The position numbers were made by a program, and so were the translations under genes. From positions 1 to 24,394 of the forward strand of contig DGUQ01000001.1 of NCBI GenBank assembly GCA_002394725.1: a stretch of DNA of 24,394 bases, read 5' to 3'. Origin of the DNA: Ruminococcaceae bacterium UBA4306 (GTDB lineage: Bacteria; Bacillota; Clostridia; Oscillospirales; Acutalibacteraceae). Below, in pieces: positions 12,955 to 22,101 of this stretch (position 1 is the first letter of the stretch; each line of letters starts with the position of its first letter). Under the pieces are notes generated by a model that saw nothing but the letters and a program-made list of their open reading frames with translations, was not told the DNA's origin and made no database searches.

Positions 12955-15900
12955 CTGGACACAGCATCAGCTCGACGCGATCACCGCGCGCGGCGGTTCC
13001 GTGATCGTTTCGGCTGCCGCCGGCTCGGGCAAGACCGCTGTACTTGTCGAGCGTGTGATCCGCCTGATCACCGATACCGAAAACGGTGTGGACGCCGACC
13101 GACTGCTGGTCGTGACCTATACCCGTAAGGCTGCCGCAGAGCTCAAGGGCAGGCTCAGGGAGGCGCTGACCGACTGCGTCCGCAACGATCCCTCCAATCC
13201 CTTTTTGATCCGCCAGCAATCCCTGCTCGGCAAGGCGCGTATCTCTACCGTGGACGCGTTCTGTATGTCGCTGTGCAAGGAGTATTTCTTCCTGCTCGAC
13301 ATCGACCGCAACATCCGTATCGCCGACGCGGGGGAATTGAGCGTGATGCGTGCCGACGCGATGCGCCTGACGCTCGACCTCTTGTATGAGGAAAAGGATC
13401 CGAGGTTCCACCGTCTGGTGGAGACCTTTGCCTCCGCGCGCGGCGACAGCAGGCTGGAGGATCACATCAGCCGCCTGTACGACTTTTTGCGCTCCCATCC
13501 GTTCCCCGAGCGCTGGATGGAGGAAAAGCTCTCCTACTACACCGACTTTACCGAGGTGGGCGACACGGTGTGGGGCAGGATCATAGCGGAGTATACGCGT
13601 GAGGCGGCGGATTATCTGCAGCTGCTCAACGACCGCGCGCTAGACGCGATCTCGCTTGACGAAAAGCTCTATGATAAGAACTTTTCGCTGTTTGACTCTT
13701 ACCGTGTGTTCTGTGAGCGCTTGCAAAATGCCGTCACGCAGGAGAACTGGGATCTGATCCGCCGTACGCTCAATTCCTTTGAAGCAGGCCGCCTGTCTAC
13801 GCCGCGCGGCTATGCCGACAATCCGCTCAAGCTCGAGGCGGCGTCCGCGCGCGATATCTTTAAGGATACCGTCAAATCGCTGCAAAAGCTCTACACGCAG
13901 GAGGAAGCGCTGTGCCTGTATGACATTGAGCGCCTCAAGGATTACGCGGAACAGCTCTTCAAGGCGGTGAGTCTGTTTGAGCGGCATTACGCCATGCTCA
14001 AAAAAGAAAACAGCGTAGCGGACTACGCTGATATCGAGCACTGGGTGCTGTCGCTGATCATCGATCGGGAGACGATGACCGCCACCGACGTCGCGCGCGA
14101 GATCTCGTCACGCTTTGACTACATCATGGTGGACGAGTACCAGGACGCGAACGAGGTACAGGATACGATCTTCAAGACCATCTCCCGTAATGAAACCAAT
14201 CTGTTCGTTGTCGGCGACGTCAAGCAGAGTATCTACGGCTTTCGTCAGGCTATGCCTGAATTGTTCTTAAAAAGAAAAAACAATGCCGTTGTATATGACA
14301 GAGAAACAAAGGATTTTCCTGCAAAAATAATTCTCGAAAAGAATTTTAGAAGTGACAGCGCTGTGCTGTCCGCCGTCAATTTCTTCTTCAAAAAACTGAT
14401 GTCAACGGCAGTCGGCGATATCGAATACAATGAGGAGGAAATGCTCTTTCCGGGCGCTGTATACGCGCCGCAGAAGGAGCCTGCCGTCGAGCTGAACCTG
14501 ATCGATAAGGAGGCGGTCGGCGAGGAGGACGCCGCCATTGCGGAGGCGCGCTTTATCGCCGAGCGTATTTTGCAAATGGTCGCCGAGGGCTATCCCGTCA
14601 AGGAGGGTGATTCCTACCGACCCGTGACCTTCAGCGACTTCGCTGTTCTGATGCGCAACCTGTCGAGCTACGGCGCGGTTTACCGCGAGGTGTTCGAGCT
14701 GTACGGCATCCATGCCCACAGTGAAAGCGGCGCCGGATTCTTGGACAGCAGAGAGATCATGCTGATCACCAACTTTTTGCGCGTCATCAACAATCCTGCC
14801 CTCGATATCGTGCTGTTGAGTGTTGTGATGAGCCCCGTGTTCGCCTTTGATGAGGATGACCTCGCGCGTATTCGTATCGGACAGCGCAAGGGCTCGCTTT
14901 ACACGGCGATCACACTGGACGCGGAAAAGGGGAATCAAAAGAGCAAGAGCTTTCTCAATGAACTTTCTTATTATCGGAACGTGTCCGTGACCGTGACGTT
15001 AGATCAGCTGATCACCTTGATCTATGATCGTTCGTCGTTCATGTCGATCCTCGCCGCGTCCGACAGCGCAGGCGCGGTCAACAACCTTCGTCTGTTGCTC
15101 GATTACGCGCGCGCGTTTGAACAGAATACCCATCGCGGCTTGTCGGCGTTCGTCAACTACCTTGACCGACTGATCGAGGACGGCTCCGACCTGCCCTCGG
15201 CGCCGGGTGACGGCGGTGGTGATTACGGCGTGGAGTTGATGACCGTCCACGCGTCAAAGGGGCTCGAGTTCCCGATCTGCTTTATCGCGAATACCGCGCG
15301 CAAGTTCGTGTCAGACGCGTCGAGCTCGGTACTGCTCCATTCACGCTACGGCTACGCGCAAAAGCTCTATGATCCGGCGTTGTCCGCCAATTTCAACACC
15401 ATGCCGCGCAACGCGCTGGCAATGGAGATCAGGCGTGATGAAATGAGCGAGGAGCTGCGCGTGCTCTATGTCGCGATGACGCGCGCCAAGCAAAAGCTGA
15501 TCATGCTCGCGACGCCCTCGCGATCGGTCAGCTCCTACATCAGCGGTATCGCGAAGAAGCTCGCCGGACAGCGCGAGATCTCACCCTTTGCGGTGCGCTC
15601 CGCGAATGCTTTGTCCGATTGGCTGGTCATGTGCGCGCTGCTCCATCCCGACGGTAAGGTGTTGCGTGAGTACGCAGGTGTTGCCGCCGACAGTGAACCG
15701 CAGGCTGATTTCGCGTTCACCTGCCGCGTGATCGACACGCCGTTTGAAACGGAGGAGACGGAAGAAATCGCTTCGGATGCTCAGGATGTTCAGGCAAACA
15801 ATAAACTGATCGACGAGCTCAAACAGCATGTCGATTATCGCTATCCGTATGAGGGGCTCGAAGCCCTGCCCGTCAAGGTAGCGGCGTCGACGCTCGCGCA

Positions 15901-16483
15901 CCGGATGACCGATAAGACCTATGACCGCTATCTCGACCGTCCGGCGTTTTTGCAGGGTGAAAAGCTCACCTCCGCCGAGAAGGGCACCGCGCTGCACGCG
16001 TTCATGCAGTTTGTCGATTTTGCCGCGGCAAGAGCCGATCTGGGAGCGCAGCTGCGGCATCTGCACGCCGAGGGCTACCTGACTGAAGCGCAGGTGAACA
16101 GCATTGATACAGATCGTGCCGAGCGCTTTATCCAAAGCGATCTTATTACACGCTGTCTGAACGCCGTGGAAGTGTATAAGGAGTACCGCTTCAATGTCAA
16201 GATCTCTGCGGAATCAGTCGATCCCGGGATCGATCCAGCCTTTCGCGAGGAGAAGGTGATCCTGCAGGGCGCGGTGGATCTGGCGTTTGTCGAGGACGGA
16301 GAACTCGTGATCGTCGATTACAAGACCGACCGCGTCAAGGATCCGCAAGCCCTCAAAGATCGTTACGCCTCTCAGCTGATGCTGTACAAGGACGCGATGG
16401 AGGAATGCCTCGGGCTCCCCGTCAAGGAATGTCTGATCTATTCGATCCATCACAGCAAAGAGATCGAAGTATACCGCAAATGA
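12944..16483 (+). CDS. addA: ATP-dependent helicase/nuclease subunit A
   Basis: A 1179-residue UvrD-type 3'-5' helicase with a C-terminal nuclease, partner of AddB. Q-motif WTQHQLDAI (5-13), Walker A AAAGSGKT (24-31), TYTRKAAAELK, Walker B VDEYQDAN (396-403), GDVKQSIYGFR, VHASKGLEFP and LYVAMTRAK (motif VI) are all present. The nuclease residues are D1112 (QGAVDLAF), D1125 and K1127 (IVDYKTDR). ATG 12944 has GAGAGGGGGA upstream and lies inside the end of addB. A longer in-frame opening from 12776 overlaps addB fully and is not used. Codons at 14261-14356 form an AT-rich patch (AGA, AAA, ATA, TTA) inside an otherwise GC-rich gene. Confidence 0.96.
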   Translation: MARNWTQHQLDAITARGGSVIVSAAAGSGKTAVLVERVIRLITDTENGVDADRLLVVTYTRKAAAELKGRLREALTDCVRNDPSNPFLIRQQSLLGKARISTVDAFCMSLCKEYFFLLDIDRNIRIADAGELSVMRADAMRLTLDLLYEEKDPRFHRLVETFASARGDSRLEDHISRLYDFLRSHPFPERWMEEKLSYYTDFTEVGDTVWGRIIAEYTREAADYLQLLNDRALDAISLDEKLYDKNFSLFDSYRVFCERLQNAVTQENWDLIRRTLNSFEAGRLSTPRGYADNPLKLEAASARDIFKDTVKSLQKLYTQEEALCLYDIERLKDYAEQLFKAVSLFERHYAMLKKENSVADYADIEHWVLSLIIDRETMTATDVAREISSRFDYIMVDEYQDANEVQDTIFKTISRNETNLFVVGDVKQSIYGFRQAMPELFLKRKNNAVVYDRETKDFPAKIILEKNFRSDSAVLSAVNFFFKKLMSTAVGDIEYNEEEMLFPGAVYAPQKEPAVELNLIDKEAVGEEDAAIAEARFIAERILQMVAEGYPVKEGDSYRPVTFSDFAVLMRNLSSYGAVYREVFELYGIHAHSESGAGFLDSREIMLITNFLRVINNPALDIVLLSVVMSPVFAFDEDDLARIRIGQRKGSLYTAITLDAEKGNQKSKSFLNELSYYRNVSVTVTLDQLITLIYDRSSFMSILAASDSAGAVNNLRLLLDYARAFEQNTHRGLSAFVNYLDRLIEDGSDLPSAPGDGGGDYGVELMTVHASKGLEFPICFIANTARKFVSDASSSVLLHSRYGYAQKLYDPALSANFNTMPRNALAMEIRRDEMSEELRVLYVAMTRAKQKLIMLATPSRSVSSYISGIAKKLAGQREISPFAVRSANALSDWLVMCALLHPDGKVLREYAGVAADSEPQADFAFTCRVIDTPFETEETEEIASDAQDVQANNKLIDELKQHVDYRYPYEGLEALPVKVAASTLAHRMTDKTYDRYLDRPAFLQGEKLTSAEKGTALHAFMQFVDFAAARADLGAQLRHLHAEGYLTEAQVNSIDTDRAERFIQSDLITRCLNAVEVYKEYRFNVKISAESVDPGIDPAFREEKVILQGAVDLAFVEDGELVIVDYKTDRVKDPQALKDRYASQLMLYKDAMEECLGLPVKECLIYSIHHSKEIEVYRK

Positions 16484-16485
16484 TA

Positions 16486-16637
16486 AAAGGCTCCCACACG
16501 GACATTGTATGAGCAAGGAGGCTCCTTTTGGTAAAAGGAGCTGTCACCGAACGGTGACTGAGGAATTGTATCAACTGACCGAGCGTCAGCGAGATTCCTT
16601 TCCTTGCTCAAAGATGATGTCCCTCATGGGAGCCTTT
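16486..16637. repeat. Nested palindromic element between converging genes: bidirectional terminator with repeat A inside
   Basis: Three stems enclose a family-A repeat: AAAGGCTCCCA/TGGGAGCCTTT (16486-16496 with 16627-16637), GGACAT/ATGTCC (16500-16505 with 16617-16622), and TGAGCAAGGA/TCCTTGCTCA (16510-16519 with 16601-16610). The repeat core is 16520-16600, with hairpins GCTCCTTTT/AAAAGGAGC, GTCACC/GGTGAC and AGGAAT..ATTCCT. It starts two bases after the addA stop and abuts the stop of the opposite gene at 16639, so it probably ends transcription from both sides. Confidence 0.8.
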
Positions 16638-16638
16638 A

Positions 16639-18222
16639 TTATGTTGTAATGATTTTTTCGGCGACCTTGATGCCGTCGACGGCGGCGGAAACGATGCCGC
16701 CTGCGTAGCCTGCGCCTTCGCCGCAGGGATACAGTCCTTTCAGGCTTACGCTCTGCATGCTCTCGTCACGCGTGATGCGGATGGGGGAGGAGCTGCGGCT
16801 TTCTACCGCGGTGAGGATCGCGTCGGGATGGTTGAAGCCGCGCAGTCTGCGGTCAATCATCGGGATCGCCTCACGCAGAGAGTCGGTCACAAACGGCGGC
16901 AGGATGTCCTCCATATTCGCAAAGCTCGTGCCGGGCAGATAGCTCGGTGTGACCTCGCCGAGTCGGGTGGAGATCTTCTTGTTGAGGAAATCGCCGACGC
17001 GAGTGATCGGCGCGCGGTAATCGCCGCCTCCTGCGACAAACGCCCTGCGCTCCAGCTCTCTTTGCCAGAACATGCCCTTGAGCCGATGCTCGCCCGGGAT
17101 ATCGTCGGGATGGACAGAAACGAGCAGCGCCGCGTTGGAGTTGACCTTGTCGCGCTTGAATTCGCTCATGCCGTTGGTGACAACGCTGTTTTCTTCACTC
17201 TGTGCCGCGACGACCACGCCGCCCGGACACATGCAAAAGGTATATACACCGCGTCCATCCTTGAGGTGGACGTTTTGTTTATAGTAAGCGGCAGGCAAGA
17301 TGTGATGCGCCTCGCCGTATTGGGAGCGATCGATATTCTCGCGCAGATGCTCGATCCGCACGCCGACGGAGAACGGCTTCGGTTCGATGCGAACGTCCAT
17401 ATGATGGAGCAGCTCAAAGGTGTCGCGCGCGCTGTGGCCGATCGCGAGCACGATCTCGTTACATTCGATCAGCCTTTTTGTGCCGTGATGCTCGACCTCT
17501 GCGGCGGTGATCGCGCCGTCATTCGTCTTGATGCCGACCAATTTGGTGTCGAAGTAGATCTCAGCGCCGAGAGCGATCAGATCATCACGGATGTTCCTGA
17601 CGGTGTCGCGCAGCTTGTCCGTGCCGATATGCGGCTTTGCGTTGTACAGGATCTCTTCGGGAGCGCCGTGCGCCGCAAACTCGAGGAGCACCTTGCGCGC
17701 TCTGCCGTCCTTGGTGCCGGTGTTGAGCTTGCCGTCCGAGAAGGTGCCTGCGCCGCCCTCGCCGAACTGCACATTACACTCGGTGTTGAGTACAGCATCA
17801 TGCCACATTTGGCTGACTGCTTTGGCGCGTTCCTCTACGCATGATCCGCGTTCGATCACGATGGGGCGGATGCCGCTCTGCGCTAATGTCAGCGCGCAGA
17901 ACAATCCCGCGGGACCCGTGCCGACGATCAGCGGACGTTTCTCTTTATCCTTCGCCGTCAGGGGGAGGTAGCGGTACGGCTGTGTGATAACGGCGTTTTT
18001 GCATTTGGCTTTACTGATCGCCGCTGGCTCGTTACCGCTCAGTATCACATCAATACTCGTGATATAGTGGATATCGTTTTTGTGCCGCGCGTCGATGGAG
18101 CGGCGGTAGAGCGACGTTTGCTTGATCGCCTTGAGCGGCACGCGCAGTTCCTTGGCGCAGACCTTGTGGATATCGTCGTCGGTATAGCCCAGCGGCAATT
18201 TGATATTGCTCAGTCGTATCAT
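16639..18222 (-). CDS. FAD-dependent oxidoreductase, COG2509-like
   Basis: A 527-residue cytoplasmic flavoprotein. A 90-residue N-terminal domain (IRLSNIKLPLGYTDDDI...) precedes the FAD-binding Rossmann motif PLIVGTGPAGLFCAL (G101, G103, G106). It is followed by VIERG, QFGEGGAGTFSDGKLNTG, and a C-terminal GLYPCGEGAGYAGGIVSAAVDG that closes the FAD site. This order is typical of the uncharacterised COG2509 dehydrogenases, whose substrate is unknown. ATG 18222 is chosen because GGGGGAT lies upstream and it overlaps the preceding stop as ATGA. An in-frame ATG 18 bases earlier is less likely. It is the last gene of the operon that starts at 20004-20032. Confidence 0.87.
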   Translation of the reverse strand: MIRLSNIKLPLGYTDDDIHKVCAKELRVPLKAIKQTSLYRRSIDARHKNDIHYITSIDVILSGNEPAAISKAKCKNAVITQPYRYLPLTAKDKEKRPLIVGTGPAGLFCALTLAQSGIRPIVIERGSCVEERAKAVSQMWHDAVLNTECNVQFGEGGAGTFSDGKLNTGTKDGRARKVLLEFAAHGAPEEILYNAKPHIGTDKLRDTVRNIRDDLIALGAEIYFDTKLVGIKTNDGAITAAEVEHHGTKRLIECNEIVLAIGHSARDTFELLHHMDVRIEPKPFSVGVRIEHLRENIDRSQYGEAHHILPAAYYKQNVHLKDGRGVYTFCMCPGGVVVAAQSEENSVVTNGMSEFKRDKVNSNAALLVSVHPDDIPGEHRLKGMFWQRELERRAFVAGGGDYRAPITRVGDFLNKKISTRLGEVTPSYLPGTSFANMEDILPPFVTDSLREAIPMIDRRLRGFNHPDAILTAVESRSSSPIRITRDESMQSVSLKGLYPCGEGAGYAGGIVSAAVDGIKVAEKIITT

Positions 18223-19436
18223 AGATGATCCCCCACGCACATTCCGCTCGCAAAGGCGAACTGGAGGTTGTAGCCTCCGCAGTCGCCGTCGATATCCAGC
18301 GTCTCGCCGATGATATACAGTCCGCGGTGACGGTTGCTTTCAAAGCTGTGGGGGTCGATCTCACTCAGCCTGACGCCGCCTGCGGTGACCTGCGCTTTCT
18401 TAAAGTCATGATTTTCTTCACAGACAAAGCGCCAGCCGGTGATATGGCGGCACAATGATTTTATTTCTTTTATGGAAATATCTTTGCAGGGAGTCGAGGG
18501 CTTGACGCCGCATGATTTCAAGAGCGCCAGCCCGATATTTTTGTGGAAAATGCCCGTGAAGATCTCGCCGCAGACCGCGTCTTTGTCGCGCCGGAATCTC
18601 TGCGTGATCTCCTGCTCGACCTGCTCATCGGAGAAATCGGGCAGAAGGTTTAGCTGGATCGCATAGCCTCCGCGATTGGCGCGTCGGGAGAGATTGAAGA
18701 TACAGATACCCGATAACGCGTTTTCGGTGAACTGCACCTCGCCGCGTTCGGTTTTGACGATCTTTTTATTATGGATCAGGGTCGCTTTTGCCGTCGCGCG
18801 GATCCCTTTGAGCGATTTTAATACATCGCTTTTTACCTTGACGGGCGAGAGGGATGGGGTGAGCTCGGTCATGCTCACGCCCAATGATCGCAGTAATTCA
18901 CGGCTGTCGTTATTCCGCCCTGCGTAATCCGCCTTACCCCCTGCGGCGATCACCAGCTTTTTGGCGGAGAGCCGCAGCTCGGGAGTCGCGATCTCATATC
19001 CCTCGGCGGTCTTTTGGATGCGTCGGATATCGGTATTACAGATGGTCTCGATGTTAAGCTGTGCGATCCGCATGCGCAGTACGTCGAGGACGGAGCTCGC
19101 CTGATTGGACAGGGGATAGACCCTCTGTTCGCTGTCGGTATGCGTGAGCAGTCCGAGGGAGCGGAAGTAAGTTAATACGGCGTCCGGATTATATTTTTTG
19201 AAAAGAATATTAATCAACGTATCGCTCCCGTCACCGTGATAGCTTTTCGCGTTTGCGCCGATATGGCTGAGGTTGCATCTGCCGTTGCCGGTGACAAGGA
19301 GCTTTTTTCCGATTCGGTCTGCTTTTTCCAGTATGACGATCGTTTGCTCGGGGTGGTTCTCCGCGGCACGGATCGCGCACATGAGTCCTGCCGTTCCACC
19401 GCCGATGACCGCCGCGTAAACGTTACGCTTCTTCAT
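18219..19436 (-). CDS. BaiN/HI0933-family flavoprotein
   Basis: A 405-residue NAD(P)/FAD-dependent oxidoreductase. The N-terminus has AAVIGGGTAGLMCAI (GGGTAG 12-17), EKADRIGKKLLVTGNGRCNLSH is the family hallmark, and the C-terminus has GLYIIGETLDIDGDCGGYNLQFAFASG. Family members bind FAD. BaiN is linked to bile-acid dehydroxylation, but most members have no proven substrate, so no bile-acid role should be assumed. It begins inside the stop of the upstream membrane-protein gene (TAATG), with no strong SD, and ends overlapping the next gene by four bases. Translation of all three is therefore likely coupled. Confidence 0.9.
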   Translation of the reverse strand: MKKRNVYAAVIGGGTAGLMCAIRAAENHPEQTIVILEKADRIGKKLLVTGNGRCNLSHIGANAKSYHGDGSDTLINILFKKYNPDAVLTYFRSLGLLTHTDSEQRVYPLSNQASSVLDVLRMRIAQLNIETICNTDIRRIQKTAEGYEIATPELRLSAKKLVIAAGGKADYAGRNNDSRELLRSLGVSMTELTPSLSPVKVKSDVLKSLKGIRATAKATLIHNKKIVKTERGEVQFTENALSGICIFNLSRRANRGGYAIQLNLLPDFSDEQVEQEITQRFRRDKDAVCGEIFTGIFHKNIGLALLKSCGVKPSTPCKDISIKEIKSLCRHITGWRFVCEENHDFKKAQVTAGGVRLSEIDPHSFESNRHRGLYIIGETLDIDGDCGGYNLQFAFASGMCVGDHL

Positions 19437-19936
19437 TATGCTTTGGGTGCGAAGATCGCGCCGATCGCGCCGAATACGCCCATCGACGCCAATCCCATGA
19501 TCACGCCGGCGATGATGACGCCGAGCATGACGGCGATAATACTTTTCTTAAAATCCATATCCAGCATGGACGCCGCGAGCGTACCCGTCCATGCGCCTGT
19601 ACCGGGCAAAGGAATACCGACAAACAGCATCAGCGCGATAAACAGACCCTTGCCTGCCTTCTCCTGCAATTTCCTGCCGCCCTTTTCACCCTTTTCCAAG
19701 CAGAAGGTGAAGAACTTGCCGATATATTTTTTGTCCTTACCCCATTCGAGCACCTTGCGCGCAAAGAGGTAGATGAACGGTACGGGGAGCATGTTGCCGA
19801 GGATGGCGAGGATATACACGACGACCATATTCAGATTGCCGCCGAGGTTGTTGACGCCGACGGCATAGGGGATCGCGCCGCGCAGTTCGATCAGCGGCAC
19901 CATGGAAATCAAAAATACAACGATATAGTGAAGCAT
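19436..19936 (-). CDS. Small multidrug export-like membrane protein (COG2426)
   Basis: 166 residues with about four to five membrane helices. The family motifs ELRGAIPYAVG (17-27) and LFVGIPLPGTGAWTGTLAAS are present, with a basic, amphipathic cytosolic loop between. The name 'small multidrug export' is traditional and transport has hardly been tested. ATG 19936 is chosen: AAAGGAGA lies nine bases upstream, and the promoter at 20004-20032 rules out the longer frame that would begin at 20035. It is the first gene of the flavoprotein operon. Confidence 0.85.
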   Translation of the reverse strand: MLHYIVVFLISMVPLIELRGAIPYAVGVNNLGGNLNMVVVYILAILGNMLPVPFIYLFARKVLEWGKDKKYIGKFFTFCLEKGEKGGRKLQEKAGKGLFIALMLFVGIPLPGTGAWTGTLAASMLDMDFKKSIIAVMLGVIIAGVIMGLASMGVFGAIGAIFAPKA

Positions 19937-20003
19937 AGGGAATCTCCTTTTGTTCAGACGATCCGCGAGCCTGTTGTGCAGTATCGTCATTTCTCTCCAT
20001 AGC

Positions 20004-20032
20004 ATTATAACTGAAAAAAGCAGTCTTTTCAA
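20004..20032 (-). promoter_or_regulatory. Sigma-A promoter of the membrane protein-flavoprotein operon
   Basis: Minus strand: TTGAAA (20032-20027), 17-base spacer, TATAAT (20009-20004). The expected start is near 19997, about 60 bases before ATG 19936. Confidence 0.85.
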
Positions 20033-20071
20033 CACTAATTTGAAGGATTGATAAAACTTATATGATTCCGT

Positions 20072-20100
20072 TTGACAACTTATGCGGAATGGATTAGAAT
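20072..20100 (+). promoter_or_regulatory. Sigma-A promoter of the vanZ-like gene
   Basis: TTGACA (20072-20077), 17-base spacer, TAGAAT (20095-20100). The start is expected near 20107, about 40 bases before ATG 20147. It faces away from the promoter at 20004-20032. Confidence 0.87.
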
Positions 20101-20146
20101 AGACTCGGCTTATTATGATAACAAAATCGCAAAAAACAGGTGTAGG

Positions 20147-20635
20147 ATGAAAGATAAAAAGCTGATAATCGCGCGTGTGATCCTGACGGCGCTGACGGTA
20201 GCGGCGGTCGCCGCGATCTTCTTCAATTCATCACAGAGCGCGATCGAATCGACCGAGCGCAGTTCGCCCTTGACCGACTGGGTCAACGGCATACTGTCGG
20301 GACTATCGATCCCGTTCAGCGTGACGGAAAAATTCATACGCAAGCTGGCGCATTTTACCGAGTACGCGATCCTCGGCACAATGCTGAGCGTGACATATTA
20401 TTTGTATCTTCTCAAGATCAGAACAGCGCTGATATCCACATTGATCACAGGCGCGGCTATCGCGGTGATCGACGAGATCATCCAGCTGTTTTCTGAGGGG
20501 CGATCGTGCCGGATCAGCGATATGCTGCTCGATTTTAGCGGCGTCGCGTTCGCGTCCGTGATCGTGATGTTGATCGTTCGGGCAAAAGCGAATAAGCGCC
20601 GTAAAAAACAACTTGATGCGGTATCAAAAAGATAA
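20147..20635 (+). CDS. VanZ-like family membrane protein
   Basis: 162 residues with about four helices: residues 7-27, the segment starting with YAILGTMLSV, one at ALISTLITGAAIAVI, and a C-terminal helix ending in a basic tail. The VanZ signatures RKLAHFTEYAILG and IDEIIQLFSEGRSCRISDMLLDFSG are complete. VanZ raises teicoplanin resistance in enterococci. Homologues are common in Firmicutes without resistance genes, as here, and their role is unclear. ATG 20147 has AGGTG and AGG upstream and lies downstream of the promoter, which rules out a longer frame. The MATE gene follows after 30 bases. Confidence 0.88.
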   Translation: MKDKKLIIARVILTALTVAAVAAIFFNSSQSAIESTERSSPLTDWVNGILSGLSIPFSVTEKFIRKLAHFTEYAILGTMLSVTYYLYLLKIRTALISTLITGAAIAVIDEIIQLFSEGRSCRISDMLLDFSGVAFASVIVMLIVRAKANKRRKKQLDAVSKR

Positions 20636-20665
20636 TGGGTTATGTTTCGGAAGGAAGGTTAAAAC

Positions 20666-22051
20666 GTGAGTGAGTTTTCTCAGAATAAAATGGGCGTAAA
20701 GCCGATGCTCCCACTGTTGATGGGAATGTCGCTGCCGGCGATGCTGTCGATGATGATACAGGCGTTGTACAACGTGGTCGACAGTATCTTTGTCGCGCGT
20801 TATTCGCCCGACGCGCTGCAGGCGGTGTCGCTGGCGTATCCGCTGCAGATGATCCTGATCTCCTTCGGCGTCGGTACGGCGGTGGGCGTCAACTCGCTGA
20901 TCGCGCGCCGACTGGGCGCGAAGAATTATGAAGAGGCGAATAACGCCGCGACCACGGGTCTGGTGCTGGCGGTCATCAACTGGCTGGTCTTTTTGGTGAT
21001 CGGTCTGACGGCGTCCCGTCCGTTTATCTCGCTGTTCACCTCCAATGCCGACGTCATCAAGGACGGTACAAGCTATCTGACCGTCGTGCTGTGTATCTCG
21101 TTCGGCATGATGATCTCCTGCATGGGTGAGAAGATCCTGCAATCGACGGGCAATATGATCATCCCCATGATCACCCAGATGCTCGGCGCGATCGTGAACA
21201 TCATCTTCGATCCGCTGTTGATCTTCGGGATCGGTTTCTTTCCGCGACTGGGCGTGCTCGGCGCGGCGATCGCCACCGTGTTCGGTCAGATCTGCTCCAT
21301 GACGTTCATTTTGATCATCCTCTTTGTCAGAAAACATGAGGTCAAGATCCGCTTCAAGGGCTTCCGTATGCAAAAGCTCACCTTGAAGAATATCTACGCG
21401 GTCAGCTTCCCGGCGATCATCATGCAGAGCATCGGCTCGGTGATGGTCTCGGGCATCAACGCGATCATTTCGATGGCGGAGCTGACGGCGGAATATGCCG
21501 CCGCGTATATCAATGCCTTTGGTATCTATTTCAAGCTCCAGAGCTTTGTCTTTATGCCCGTGTTCGGATTGAGTCAGGGTGTGTCGCCGATCATCGGCTA
21601 CAACTACGGCGCGCGCGACAAAAAGCGGATGTTCCAGGCGTTCCGTCTGGGCATCATCATCGCAGGCGCGATCATGGCGGCAGGAACACTGCTGTTCCAT
21701 CTCGCGCCCGAGTGGCTCCTCTCGCTCTTTGAGTCAGAGGATAATGTCGCCGCTAACGCATTGCTCGCGGAGGTCGGCGTGCCGATGCTGCGCATCATTA
21801 GTCTCTCGTTTATTATGGCGGCGGTCGGTATCATGTTCTCGACGCTGTTTCAGGCGGTCGGCAAGGGCTTTTACAGCATGACGATGTCCGTGCTGCGCCA
21901 GCTGGTCGTACTCTTGCCTGCGGCATATTTCCTTTCCAAGATCAACATGACTGCGATGTGGTTTTCGTTCCCGATCGCTGAGATCGTCTGCCTGATCATC
22001 GGTATCATCTTCTTTGTCCTGCTCCGGAAGAAGGAGTTCAGCAAGCTGTAA
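20666..22051 (+). CDS. MATE-family efflux transporter
   Basis: A 461-residue membrane protein with 12 predicted helices in two MatE repeats. The first repeat shows LPAMLSMMIQALYNVVDSIFVAR and GVGTAVGVNSLIARRLGAKN. The second, after about residue 235, shows FPAIIMQSIGSVM and VFGLSQGVSPIIGYNYGA. These are hallmarks of the NorM/DinF-type drug or metabolite/Na+ or H+ antiporters. The substrate is unknown. It starts at GTG 20666 with GGAAGGAAGG upstream, which is strong. It probably shares the vanZ-like promoter. Confidence 0.93.
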   Translation: MSEFSQNKMGVKPMLPLLMGMSLPAMLSMMIQALYNVVDSIFVARYSPDALQAVSLAYPLQMILISFGVGTAVGVNSLIARRLGAKNYEEANNAATTGLVLAVINWLVFLVIGLTASRPFISLFTSNADVIKDGTSYLTVVLCISFGMMISCMGEKILQSTGNMIIPMITQMLGAIVNIIFDPLLIFGIGFFPRLGVLGAAIATVFGQICSMTFILIILFVRKHEVKIRFKGFRMQKLTLKNIYAVSFPAIIMQSIGSVMVSGINAIISMAELTAEYAAAYINAFGIYFKLQSFVFMPVFGLSQGVSPIIGYNYGARDKKRMFQAFRLGIIIAGAIMAAGTLLFHLAPEWLLSLFESEDNVAANALLAEVGVPMLRIISLSFIMAAVGIMFSTLFQAVGKGFYSMTMSVLRQLVVLLPAAYFLSKINMTAMWFSFPIAEIVCLIIGIIFFVLLRKKEFSKL

Positions 22052-22101
22052 TTTTTTATTCTCTCACCTCATATGCTTATAGTATCATGTGGGGTGATGG
22101 T

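Noticed and set aside
16828..17844. 338-codon plus-strand open frame opposite the COG2509 flavoprotein
   Set aside because: It is antisense to a clear FAD enzyme, is rich in His/Asp/Arg/Ala as expected of a shadow frame, and has no SD or family motif.
20624..21700. 358-codon minus-strand open frame opposite the MATE gene
   Set aside because: Its composition is dominated by His, Asp, Arg and Gln, a mirror of membrane-protein codons. It has no SD and no recognisable domain.
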